64,000 nucleotides of DNA from Acanthococcus lagerstroemiae (Eukaryota; Arthropoda; Insecta; Hemiptera; Eriococcidae). The notes under the pieces were generated by a model that was not told the origin of the DNA, made no database searches, and was given only the letters and a program-made list of their open reading frames with translations. Below, one piece after another: positions 34,701 to 47,600 of the stretch. The position numbers were made by a program, and so were the translations under genes. Positions within the stretch are counted from its first letter, which is position 1; every line of letters starts with the position of its first letter. The stretch covers positions 26,029,399-26,093,398 of the forward strand of contig CM063108.1 in the NCBI GenBank assembly GCA_031841125.1. The letters run 5' to 3'.

Positions 34701-37700
34701 CTCTTTGACTACTTCCCCACTTGTAATGGGTGAGTACCAAAATGAATTCACCTGTGGCTGGAGGTCTCTGTTTTTGGAATGTACATTGATTATTCCCTCT
34801 TCGCCAGTTATTTCAGAGAAATAATTCGCAAATGCATTCGCCACTACCTTTTCACTACCCTTAACATCTATGGCAATACCTTCTATGAGTATGGTTTTTA
34901 GCTTCTCAACTTTACGATTTGAGACCTCCTTAATTATTCCCCAGTACTTCCTAGCATCTCCACCCTTGTCCTGCAGTAGCTTTGTGTAGTGTTGGCGCTT
35001 GTCCCTCTTAGTAATCTTATGAATTTCTTTGCTCAATTTCTGATAGCCCTCCTTCAGTGACAAATTCCACGGCTTTTTCTTCCTTTCCTTTGCCATGTCG
35101 CTTCTTTTCTTTGCTAGGGTACACAGCTCTTTTGAGGCCCACGTTGACCTTTTTTTAACTGCTTTGTTTTCCCCCTGTTTAACTGCATATTTCGCTGTGT
35201 TCATAGCACTTTTGATTTTCACCAGTACTGTGCTAATGGAATTATTATGTTCAGTCTGATGTTCCTCTGTCCAGTTAACCTCCTGGACGGCTTCCTCATA
35301 CTGCTTCCAATTATACTTTGTATGTAGGTTCGGTGAGTCAGTTTGCCCCTTAGGTAGAGCTGTGTTTGAGCTGCTTATTTTCACTACAATTGCCTTATGG
35401 TCGGATCCAGTCGCATCTTGCACAAAGCAGGAAACAGCTGCTTCCTCACCGGCATACTTTTTATACAAACAGTGATCTAAGCAAGACCTAGAAGTGGCAC
35501 CCTCCCATGTAGGCTCGTTTACCAACGATACAAAGCCATTGGAATATATCACATTTAGGTAGCTGGTATTTTCTTCCTTAAGCAGATCGATATTAAAGTC
35601 TCCCCCCACAAGCGTATTTTTTGGTGCCTCTCTCCGTAGCTGGTCCAGTTGCTGAAGAAATTCCATTTTTGATGATTTACAAAATCTGTATACACAAATG
35701 CAGTTCAGGACGCTTTCATTATTCCCTCTACTAAATTGACATCTGATAGCATTATACACCCTTTTTCTTGAAATGTTCTCGGAGACATATTGTAGGCCTT
35801 TTTTAACATACACTACAACCCCTCCTGATTTTTACCCCTCCCTCCGTTCCTCAACATGAATATTGTACCCTTCGATGTTATAAATACAACTTCCTTCCTT
35901 ATTTATCCAAGTTTCTGTTAACATTAGGATGTCAAATGAATCCCCGTTCTAGTAGTAGTAGTAGGTAGGTCGAAAAATTGATTGGCGACTGCAAACTACA
36001 TCTCGAGTAGTTGCAAACAACAACTACAACTACTCTTCGCCTTTGTCAACCCATATTATATTCAGGATTCTCTCTTGTTCCAGGAGTGAATCCATGCGCC
36101 AATGTGAACTGCAAGCAAAACGAGGAATGCATTATCAATAAATTCGGCATCGCTGCTTGCGAATGCGTGTCTGATTGCGAACCGATTGTTAGGCCAATGT
36201 GCGGTACCGACGGCCTTACCTACGATTCGTTTTGTCACCTACAACAGTCCTCATGTCAACTGAAGAACAATGTTACCTTAGCGTACAACGGAGTTTGCGG
36301 TGAGTAGTCTCCTCGTAACCACTGAGCTTGCCTCTCAAGCTAACTGACGAATGTTCAAGGTGTTGCAACGAAGAAATGAGTGACCTCTAAGGTGAAGCAA
36401 AAAAAAAAAGCAAAAAAAAAGTTGGAAACACCAGTATGTAATATTTTTAAATCGGTAATTGGCAATGATGATACTTGATGAAGTTGCTACATCAGTTTTT
36501 GAGCTCTATTGAAAAGTACTATTACATCATGCTGTTGGAAACACAAAATAACGTTCACTAATTAGAAGTTAGGTTGCGGTTGAAGAGAGAAAGGCACCAA
36601 CTTGTAAAATATGAAATACTATTCAAGAATCTATGAAGCTACGTTCAACAATCAATTCCACCCGTCTTTTTTTTTTTAGTTGCAACTTTTTATTTTATTT
36701 TATTATCGTTGCAAGATTAAAACTTTAATTGGGATGAAAAAAGAAAACCAACAGCAAAGCTACCACGCCTAAGACAATCTAGAGGCTGGTTCAACACAGT
36801 TTCGAGGAAGGTAGTAGCCAGCACAGGTCACGACATTTGCATCTCAATTGAGGATCTGACTTCCAAAACGCGCTTACTGGGAAATCGAAAAAAAACATTC
36901 TGACTCGCGAACAATAAGTGGTAACACTGATTCAATTGTGTGGATAGGAAGGGAAGGGGTCAATGCTAATACCACCTGAGTATGACGGTTGGCGTGTGAA
37001 CAGTCTTTAAGCTATGGGAGTGCAAAGTGGAGGAAGTCGTGGACTTAGCTCGTTTTGGCAGACCGTGTCATAGTTGTGAAAGTTCAAAATTCGTACATCT
37101 TGACCTAGAAAGTGTCGGAAATCGGAAGATACAGCTTACAGACGACTATTCCGGTGAACGAGGCACACGAGAACAATGCCCTCCCTCCATTCACCCTTCA
37201 GACATTCTTGTACCCCCACGAACAGGGAAAAGCAAGTATGACTTACAGTCGTAAGAGTCTTATATTCATAAAATTTGAAAAAACAAGTAAGTCAGTGTTA
37301 TAAAAAAGAATAAAAGAAAGATTTAGCGGGCTCTATGTCGTGATAAAATCGTGAAACCAACTCTTAAAGGCGCCTTTTAACTTCGTCTACCAGATTGCGC
37401 TAAAAACTCGATTTTCGATATTTTGGACTGAGCGCGTTTTGGAAGTCAGGTCCTCAATTGTCATGTCTTGCAGTCAAGTTCGATGATCAGAATTATATTA
37501 CTTGTGGGAGAAGGAGGAAGCAGTTGTGGTGTCAACATTTATCAACTCAGTAACGTGTACGTTGAATAAGAAGAAACTTGATTGGGGAGAGAGCTCTCCC
37601 GCAGTTGTGGGCTTGGTTCCGAGACTCGTTAAAATAGGTCAAAACCAGGTGAGACTCTTTATGACTCTTTCAAATTTGATTAAAACTTCTTAAAACGTTC

Positions 37701-40700
37701 GCGGAAATATAATTTGAAAAATTTATAAGGAGCGAATATCATAGCTCATATGAAATTTCGATAGTCTGGCGAATAAAGCACCGAAATTCGGCTAAAAATG
37801 CAAAAAATGACGCAAAGATGAAACTTGGCAGGCTTGTTCTGTACCCCACCCTGATGATCTCCCGAGAACTCCTTAAAAATTCGAGGAGAGTTAATAGCGC
37901 TACAGGGGAAAAGGTGGGAGTAAATTTGATTTTGGACGATATCTCGCTTCTTATGGGCCGTACAGAAAAAGTGTTCATAATAAAATTGAAGAAGACTAAA
38001 TTTACCGCCAGAAAATATGCGGTACAAGCTTTGCGTGAATTTTGTCGAGGAGTAGATGTCTTTCATTTCAGTCAGTACAGGAACAAGAACTGACAAGAGG
38101 ACAAATAAACCGTCACCCGAATGGATTTTCCAAAAATGTGTATGTATTTCGAACAAAAAATGTTTGAAATAAATCTTACTATAGCTATCTTCTAGAAGTG
38201 CCCTTCACCTCTTTGCATTTTTCATTCATCACCCCATTGTCTTTCTTTCACCTTAAAAAATATCTTGTTTATAAGAGGAAACATTTTTTCCTTGAAGTTC
38301 GTTTTGTCCTCTCCTGTAAGTTTTCTTCCTAGTCCTGCCCTACCCTTCCCCATGCAGAAAATTCGTACACATGTTGTATGCATGTTTACAAAAAAAACAA
38401 CATAATTTTGTAACTAGGTATTGCTATCTCCCGAAAGCACCTTACCCTCTTCCTCTGTCCCTTTTCCATTTAGAAGCTACCCTCTCCCTTCGTATAATTC
38501 CCTTTCCAAATCAGAAATATTATGGAACTATACATTATAAATTATTTATAATATTCTTGGACAGCATAATTAACATTTTTCTTTTTGTATATGTTGGTAT
38601 ATTTTTTAAATTCTAGTACATGTGTGTTAAAAGGGGGGAGGAGGAAGAGTGGACGAAAAGAGAAAAGAGGTGAGATATTTGTCGCAGTTTCTATAAAACG
38701 GATCAACTTTGTCGGTCAGATCATTTTTTAGTTAAGCACATGCTTATAAACTTAATTCCTGACAAAATGAGACATTTTCCAGCTTCCTATGTGCTCTATA
38801 TTCCTCTCTCTGCATCCATTAAAAAAGAGGTACCCCGCAATTTTCGAAAAACAAGATTTTGAGAAAAACGCGTTCAAAGTTTTGGAATACCTACATTTTG
38901 TAGATTTTCTTGTCAAAGATCAAACTGTTTCATAGACTGTTATACAGGGTGTCCGAACTTCGTTCAGGAACCCGCTAGGTACGCATAGTACTCGATAAAA
39001 GTAAAAAATAATGAAGTACGAAAAGTAGCCTATGAGCACATTAAAGGGGCTAGGCTGTTTTAAATATTACAAAAAACACTATTTTCAAGACGATGTACAA
39101 GATAATTGACGGAATAAATAATCTGACTATGGGGAGGGGGGCTGGTAGTACTGGCTTGGATGGGAAAAAATCTTAGTACGATGTATTGCCTATTCTCAAA
39201 ATTATGTAGAACTACTTGCTGATATTTCTAGAGGCTGCGATCTTCTTCATGCGAAAGAGCACGAATTTCGTGCAAGAATCCATAGTAATCTTAAAATCGA
39301 TTTTTCTTGCTAAAAATTTTACTTTTTAGTTTTTCCCGTTTTCTTCGTCGTTTTTTTACCGACGAGGTTGTCCCTTTTTATATCCTTCATGTGTTTTTTG
39401 TAAATACGCCTTTTTGGAGAATCCATGAAGGAGGAAGGAAACTGGTTTATCAACTTCTTTTAATTTGCCTCACATTTTTGAAGTTTGTTCTATTCTCGTC
39501 AAAGACATACCAATGTGGTGACCTCCCGTCTCCCTCCAAAAGCTTGACAGAGTGGTCATATTTAGTAAAATCAACTTTTGATTGTCAAAATGAACCCCGG
39601 GAGTTGGTAAAGTTTCAAACTTGCTGAATCTTTTTTTTTCTTCTTTTTTCCTCCCAACTTTAAATATCATCGTCAGTTGGCAAAATCGGATTTCAGTTGG
39701 TAAAAGTAAAATTCTGCAGTTTTATTTGGAGAATTTTTATTTCCACACCCCCCCCCCCACACCCACAAAGTCGTTTCATGCCCGTCCGTCCTCTTCATAA
39801 CGAGCAGATAATTCTACAATATTTTTTTAGAGCTCGCGACTGGTAGCCTTCTCATTTCAGGCGTTGAAATTCAAAAATGATTTTGACAATTTGCTCTCGC
39901 CTCATTCCTTCATTATTGAAAGAAACACAATGTAATATGGCATACGCTCTGATTCGAGAGAGTCCTTACCAAGAACAGGATTGGTTTTGATAATGTCTTC
40001 TTAATGTAGGTACTAGGTACCTATTCTAATTTGACCGATAATTTTAAAAATTGGCTCTCACGTACCTATGTATGTTGTTTAACTACGCGATTACTTTTTG
40101 AAAAGTACAAACCCGTTTAGAGTTGAGGGTGATGGTAGATTTCATCAACTACGAGGCTGATAAAAATTAAACCTCCCAAATTTGCTAATTTAGACTCTAT
40201 TTTTCCAACTGGTGATTTTTTGGAAAGGTTATTTTCTGTTTATTTGTCGAATCCCTAAAACCATATCTCCACCTCATTCGACTAAATTAGAATTCTGTCT
40301 CGATTACAGGGGATCGCGGAGTGTGTACCAACTACCATTGCGACCATTCAGCTCACTGCGTCCAGAAGAACGGACAAGCCCAGTGCGAGTGTCCGGTTTG
40401 CAGTAACGAATTCGATCCGGTTTGCGGTTCAGACGGAATTTCGTACGGTAATCTGTGTAAACTCCAGCTTGAAGAATGTCGTCACAAACGTAACATTCAA
40501 GTGTTGTACAAAGGGCTGTGTAGTGAGTATCATTGTTATTCGTTATGAGTATCATTACACTCTAACCGACTACTAAATCGCCTGGCTTTTGTGTCTTCAG
40601 ACGGATGCGAGAACAAGAAATGCGAGTTCCATGCGTTATGCGAGAGCGACGGCGTCGGCGAAGCGAAGTGTGTCTGTCCATCATCTTGCCTAGAGGTAAG

Positions 40701-41609
40701 TTGTGTTTTAGAAATTCCTAGTATCTGCAGTGCCCGTATCATGGTCTGAACTTGTATGAGAGTCGAAGCTCACGTATTGTGTTATAAATATGACACCTAT
40801 TCACCTATTCCGCAGCCAAAGTCACCTGTGTGCGGTTCGGATGGCACCACATACTCCAGCGAATGCGATCTCAAGATGCACTCCTGCACCAGCAAGCAAC
40901 TAATCACAGTCTCGTATCAAGGAAACTGCGGTTGGTACCTATCCCTTGACGTCAACAAAGTCACAAGTTGTACCACGGTTCTAATCAATTTCCCTTTGTA
41001 GATGTTTGCCAGGGCGTCAAGTGTAAGAATCGAACCAGATGTGAATCCGGAGTTTGCGTCTGCCCGACGGACTGCGAAAAGGACCTCTCTGTGTCGGTTA
41101 CCGATGAGCCGGTGTGCGCTTCAGACATGAACACCTACAGCAACGAGTGCGAAATGCAGAAACACGCTTGCCTGCATTCGTTGAATTCGCTGACCGTGTT
41201 GTTCTACGGCGACTGCAAAGAGCGGATCGATGCTTCACTTTTACGTAAGTACGGAGTGTTGCCTCTGAAAGATGATACGAATAGTAAGAGCTCAGTTTAC
41301 CTTGGCGAATACAAGAGCACAGACATAGATAATGCTTCTTGATCATCACTGAGTGCAGTGGATTTGATGTGTTAAGTAAGGAGGGAACGAGGCAGACATG
41401 AGTAATTGACTATCAAAATAGATAAGGTATTATGAACACGCGGTGACCCTCTCCTCTACGATGTATATTTTTGTGTAAATCATCCTGCCTGGCTACTTTC
41501 TACTTAGCACGATGCGAACGTCTCATAAACGTCTTTTGTCCCCTGTATACCTGTACTTCCTGTACATGATCTTCTGTAAGCCACGTTATTCTTCTTCTTC
41601 TTCTTCTTC

Positions 41610-41641
<32 letters not shown>

Positions 41642-44600
41642 GTTATTATTATTCTCATGACGTACTCTCCTTTTTCTCCCTCGATCGGCCAGGCAGGACA
41701 TCCGTTTGATTTAGTTACAGTCTGTGTTTAGCTCTCACCAGTCATACTTTTATAATCGCGTTTCTTTAATTTCGAATTGTTCTCCCTGTAGTTCGGATTA
41801 AATACTTCTATCATATAATTATCGCAAACATATTGGGAGCAAAGTGAGCTCAAGACTCCTTCTTTAACAAAATATACCGAGCTTTGTCATCCAGTATTAT
41901 CTCATCATCAGCATCGTGTGGTATTCTTGCCACACGAGACGCAGCAAACGTCTGCCAACAATTCAGGCTTTCTCATGACGCCATTTTCTTCTTTCTAGTA
42001 GAGCCGATAAAGGGCGCCGACACGTCCGACGCGGACGACCGCCGGCTCGACGTGCCCATCGCTCGGAAAGAGGTGTGTCAAGATATCCTGTGCGACCACG
42101 AAGGCACCTGCGAACTCGGCTCGGATGGACTGCCGCACTGCGTCTGTATCTTCGACTGCTCGCAGGAACCCGAAAAGCCGGTCTGCGGCTCCGACCTACA
42201 AATGTACCCTTCGACCTGCCACATGAAAATGAAATCTTGCCAGAAGCAGGACGAAATTAGACTCCGTCCTATCGAATTATGTCAAGGTAATGGCTAACCC
42301 TAAACCGTGTTTAATTTTATGCCCGAACGAACGAATGAGAACGAGCGACGTGTAATCGTGCGAACCGTATCCTAGGCATGGAGGTGAAACCGTGTAACGG
42401 TAAAGCGCCAATTATGGACCCGTTAACGCATCAAGAATTAGATTGCGGCAGCGGGCCGAGCAGAAGAGACTGCCCGTCCAACAGCTATTGTCATCATACT
42501 TCGAAGTTCGCTCGATGCTGCTCCAAGGGTATTTATGTTTGGCTTTTCCGCTCCGGCGAGAATTTTCTGTTCTCGTATCGACGAGCCCGAGCAGATAAGC
42601 TCGTATTTTTGTTTGTGAATTATGAAGGCAACGTCACCTCTGTTCGTGTACTTCTAGATGTCGGTCTGTATCTGAAGAGCTGCAAGGATTCGTGGTACGG
42701 ATGCTGTCCCGACAACAAGACACCCGCGCAGGGCCCTGATAACGCTGGCTGTCCTTCGATGTGCAACTGCAACAAATTAGGTAAAATCGAAATTCGTTGG
42801 GCGCCACTCGGAGAAAGTTCATTCGTTTCATATATTATTCTGTTGTGTGCTGTAGGATCGCATTCGGACGCATGCGACGCGGAGACTGGCCAGTGCAAAT
42901 GTAAACCGGGAGTCGGCGGTGCGAAGTGCGACAGATGCGAACCCGGTTACTGGGGATTGCCGAAAATATCTTCTGGTCATCCGGGATGTCTACGTAAGTG
43001 GTTATTTCATTCGCAAACCAAATTCAGTTCAGAGAGTTTATTCACTACTCAAATTAAATTGTGATACATCTCCAGTTGGTCAGCAAGGTTCTAATGGGAA
43101 TCTCGGTGGAAAAGTGGTAGTCGCAGATCGTTAATCGGACTCATACGTAAGGGTGAAGAACGGAAAGTTCTTCTTTCCACAGTGTGCACAACTTGTTGAT
43201 ATTCTAGAAATCGCTTTTTAATTATCTTCTGGAGTTGAATCTTAATACAAGTTAACTGCAAAAAAGTGCTAGTTACAGGTCGTTAGTCTGACTTACACAT
43301 AAGGACGAAGAACGGAAGTTCTCTACACAGGGTGCACAACTTGTTGATGTTCCAAAAATCAGGTCTTCTAGATTTGGTTCTTAGTAAAAGTTGCGTGCAA
43401 AGAAGCGTTAGTTACAAATTGTTAGTCTGATACGTAAAGGCGAAGAATTGAAATTCTCTCCACTGAGCGCACAACTTGTTGATATAGAAATCACTTTTTG
43501 ATGATGATCTAGAGTTGATTCTTAATACAAGTTAATTGCAAAACAGTGCTGGTGACAAGTCGTTAATATAGCCCGAGTTTCACACGAGGACGGAGAATGG
43601 AAGTTTTTTCCGAAGGGTGTACAACTCGTCGGTGTTCCAAAAGTCAGATCTTCCAGAGTTGATTCTTAATGAAAGTAAACTGTAGAAAAGTGCTATTTAC
43701 GAATCATTAATCTGACTTACACATACTCGTAAGGGCGAAGAATGTAAGGTCTTTCCACAGAGTATGCACAACTCGTTCTAGAAATCAGTTTTCGATGTTG
43801 TGCTAGAATTGAATCTCAGTAAAAGTTGACTTCAGTTACATACTCGCAAACATCAGTATGTCTCGATAAAATTTCAATAACAAACGTGTACTTTCGAAAT
43901 GAAAATAGAAATGGTCATTAGGGTCGACAAAGTTAAGGCTTCATTTGAAAGTACTCGCAAATTAGAGATTATATCCGACTAATTCGTCCTGGTATACCCG
44001 AAAATAGCTTGCGGCTGTTCTTTATTCGGCTCAGTGCGTGATGACTGCGAGCAAATGACCGGCCGGTGCGTTTGTAAGCCGGAAGTACAAGGTCCGAAGT
44101 GTACCGTTTGCACCGATATGAATAAAGTGCTCGGCCCTAATGGCTGTGTATTCGGTGAGTATCCTCGAATTCACCTCTCTACTTCTCTATTCTACACTAC
44201 TCGTGTTGCTATTACTTGTGTTGCTACGCTAATACCTTTTAACATTTGCGCCTGTTCATCATCTTCAGCCGATGCCAGCACACCAGCGCCAACTTCTTGT
44301 GACGAGCTAAGCTGCTACTTCAACGCCACGTGCGAAGTGCACAACGGGCAAGCCAAGTGTATTTGTCATATTACGTGCCCACAAGATTACAACAGTCATT
44401 CTCAGGTAAATGTGACTAAGTAGAAATTATGGAAGTTATGGTGATCTGTATAGTTTTTACCGTCCCTTGAAACAGTGTCCTAACAGCCATGGTAGCAGTG
44501 AAGCGGTCACTTCCAGGGGCAAATCCTGCCTCCATGACTAGAATTATCTACTGGAGTATCGAAACAAGGAGTTAAAAAAATGGTGTATTTCGTTGCCAAC

Positions 44601-47600
44601 TGAGCTAGGCTCGTGGAAATTCACTTATTGTAACTGGGGCTGCGACGAAGCAAATTTATTGGGGAGGTAAAAATCAAAAATTTTCCAGCTGTTTCCTTCA
44701 CTTCAGCCGGGATGCAAACTTGATTCTACAGGATTTCATATTCGGTAGACTGTCTAACTTTTTGGAATTGAGTGTTTCAGCCACTTAGTAATATAATCGG
44801 TACCGTGAAGTACCGTAACGTGGGACAAATGTTACATTTTTTGTGTAAGCCACGGTAACACTGGTTGCGTACCCGCTAGTGCTCTACACAGTGAAGAGCA
44901 CAATCACTTTTTTCCAGAGCACTAGAGGGTACCCAACCAGTGTTACCGCGGCTTACACAAAAGTGTAATATCTGTCCCAAGTTGTTATACCCCTGTCCCA
45001 CACTACCGTGCTTTACGGTACCTACTTTGATTTACCGAAAACGAATTCCATCATGATACCGCTATAGCTCGAGAATTGAGCGACTGAGCAAATCTTTCTT
45101 TCTCAGCATACGACACAATAATTCCAATTTGCTGTAGTCCACTCTCTCCTACAACCCCTTGTCTCGCCATAATATCATTTTTAATTACTGATCTACAGGT
45201 TGTTTGCGGGAACGACGGCCAGACCTACAGCTCCGAGTGCCAACTAAAGCTGTACTCTTGTCGATATCAGAAAGACATCGCTGTTCAAGCCCTCAGCTCC
45301 TGTACCGGTAAGCAACTAAACACATACAGAGTGTTTCACGAATTGGCCCTCCTCTTTCTCTTTTTGGTCGCAAAGGCAGATCTTCACATACGATCAAAAT
45401 GGATCTTCAAATGGCAAGGTTTAATTTCTTTTAGAGTAAAAAATTGTCTCTCCTCCAGAAGGCAGACTTACACGTACCAGAAACTTTGGAATCTTAATGA
45501 AAAAATATCAAACAAAATATTGAACCGTAGGCGTTCCTTGGGTCGCTGATTTTGAATATCGTATCAGATTTTTGATCCAACCTCGATACCCCTCCTCCCC
45601 CGAGCACGTAAAAATCTAAATTTCGAACCCAAAATAGGCACAATTAATTGACTTAAAAATTTGAATAAAGTATTGAAATAGGTTTTTTGTTGGTGAAGGG
45701 GGTCGCTGACTCCAAATATCGTATAAGATTTTTCATTCGGTTACAATTTGGGCCCAAAAATCTGAATTTCGGGCCAAAATTCGGATTTCCAAAAAAGGAT
45801 GAAAATTAAATTGGCTTGAGAGATTGGACAGAGTACCGAAGTGGGGTATTTTCGGGTCACCCGATTTCGAATATCGCATCCATTTTTTGATCCAGTTCCG
45901 ATTTTGACGTATGAATCCAAGTTTTGGATCTAAATAGGATCAAAGTGAATTTTGCTTGAAAACCTGAATAAATAATCAATTTTTAGGGGAGGTGGTCGTT
46001 CATTTCGAATATCGCATCAGTCTTGGTTTGTCTTCGATTTGGACCACAAATTCCACAGTATCCCCACCAAATGGATAAAATTAACTTGGATTTAAAAATT
46101 GAAAATCGTTTGCAAATCGAGACCCCTACAGTCCAAATATCATCTTAAAGGGAAGATAATTGGGATCAGTTTGACTTGGAAAATTAAACGATTTATCACT
46201 ATAAGTTTTTTGTGGTAGTATAGTTTGAATTATTTCACTGCATGTTGTACCTATGAGATTATGTGAAGCCACTATTTCCAATTTTTAGTATAAAAGTAAC
46301 AATAAATTTTTGAACCCAAATCGGCGCCAGATCAAAACTGGAATGCGATATTTGGAATCAACGATCCGGAAAACCTTATTTTGATATTTTGTTTCGTGCT
46401 TTTCCATCTATTACTCCGAAAATTTGGTGATACGTTTGAGCCCCCCCTTTTGGAAGGGAAAGAAATAAACATTTTACCCGAACAGAAACTTGATGTTGTC
46501 ACTTGAAGACCTATTTCTCATTTCGGTCCCAAGAAGATCCTACTTCGCAATTAATTTATTTTCAAAAAAAGAGAGAAATAACAGTAGAGGGCAATTTGTG
46601 AAACACCCTGATACGATCATTTTCCCGTCAAAACCAAGCGACTGTGCCACTCTCTTCGATAAATTTCTGATAAACGTGCTCGACTCGTAGACGATTATAT
46701 AAGCGGAACCGACGGACCCAGACTCGGAGCTTGGACCTCGATCAATCAGTTCACCGAAGCAGAGGACATCGTAGCCCCACTGTCCAAATCAACCAGACAC
46801 GTTTCGGCTGCCGAGTCGCGAAGCGTTTACTATACGCCGAAAATGGCGAGCAAAAGTGTTCCGAATAGGAACGGCGACCTCGAGTACAACGAAGTCAATT
46901 CCGGAAAATTACGAGGTTTGTGCGCTCACTCGTGATCCAAACTGTAACACTGAAGTTCGTCTGGACTTCACGTGGCATGAAGTTGGCATGTTCGACCCTG
47001 TAAAGTGTCAATATGTATTGAAAGATGTGCGCAAAGGCGGGATATAGTACTTTCATTTGGATACAATGTTTGGCATAGCCTACACGTATATGTACTCGTT
47101 GTCTGTGCAATTTCGACGTTATTGTTTACTGCTTTGCTGACAAACGTGACGTCCGTGAACTTTCAGACATGTACCACGTTATCAACGAACCCACGCCAGC
47201 TACGATGACTGCGTTAATTGGAGATCTGTGTACCGCTAATGAGGACTGTTTAGTTGAAAATAGTTACTGCTTCTCTGGAATTTGCGTTTGTCGGGACACG
47301 TTTTCGGAGGCAGTCGATAAACAGTCGTGTTCAGGTTTGCACGCTATAGTTATTTGTCAACGTCTTTTTAGTCGGTTAACGCTTGGTTCAGTCAATTTAG
47401 CCTCTTCCCACCCCCGAAAAAGATATTAGTTCGGACTAGAATCATACAACGCTATGGCAGAAATTTTTAGGTTACCGCCTTGATGAAGGAAAAAAGTCTC
47501 CGCCCTCTGACCCGAACTCCTGGTACCATAGGGAAGAGAAACCCCCAAAACTTAGTTTTTGCGATCAGAGCTCGCTTTTTATGGGCTATACCAGAAAAAG

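Larger units (their letters stand above)
32405..35955 (-). mobile_element. Jockey/CR1-group non-LTR retrotransposon, 5'-truncated
   Basis: Minus-strand element with endonuclease-RT ORF and a 3' UTR of about 780 bp. The 5' end is cut within the endonuclease at about 35955, where [14 protein letters not shown] is still readable (across a stop near 35835). The C-terminal end has [11 protein letters not shown], a pattern seen in CR1/Daphne-like and other Jockey-group elements; the exact clade is uncertain. The 3' UTR holds a tandem duplication (32540-33040). Confidence 0.88.

Noticed and set aside
37850..38000. Repeat shared with 47480-47610
   Set aside because: Only a few short words agree (TTATGGGC, CAGAAAAAG) and the rest does not align by eye.
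38940..38975. DNA transposon end (ACAGGGTGTCC)
   Set aside because: No partner end could be found nearby, so only the word itself is seen.
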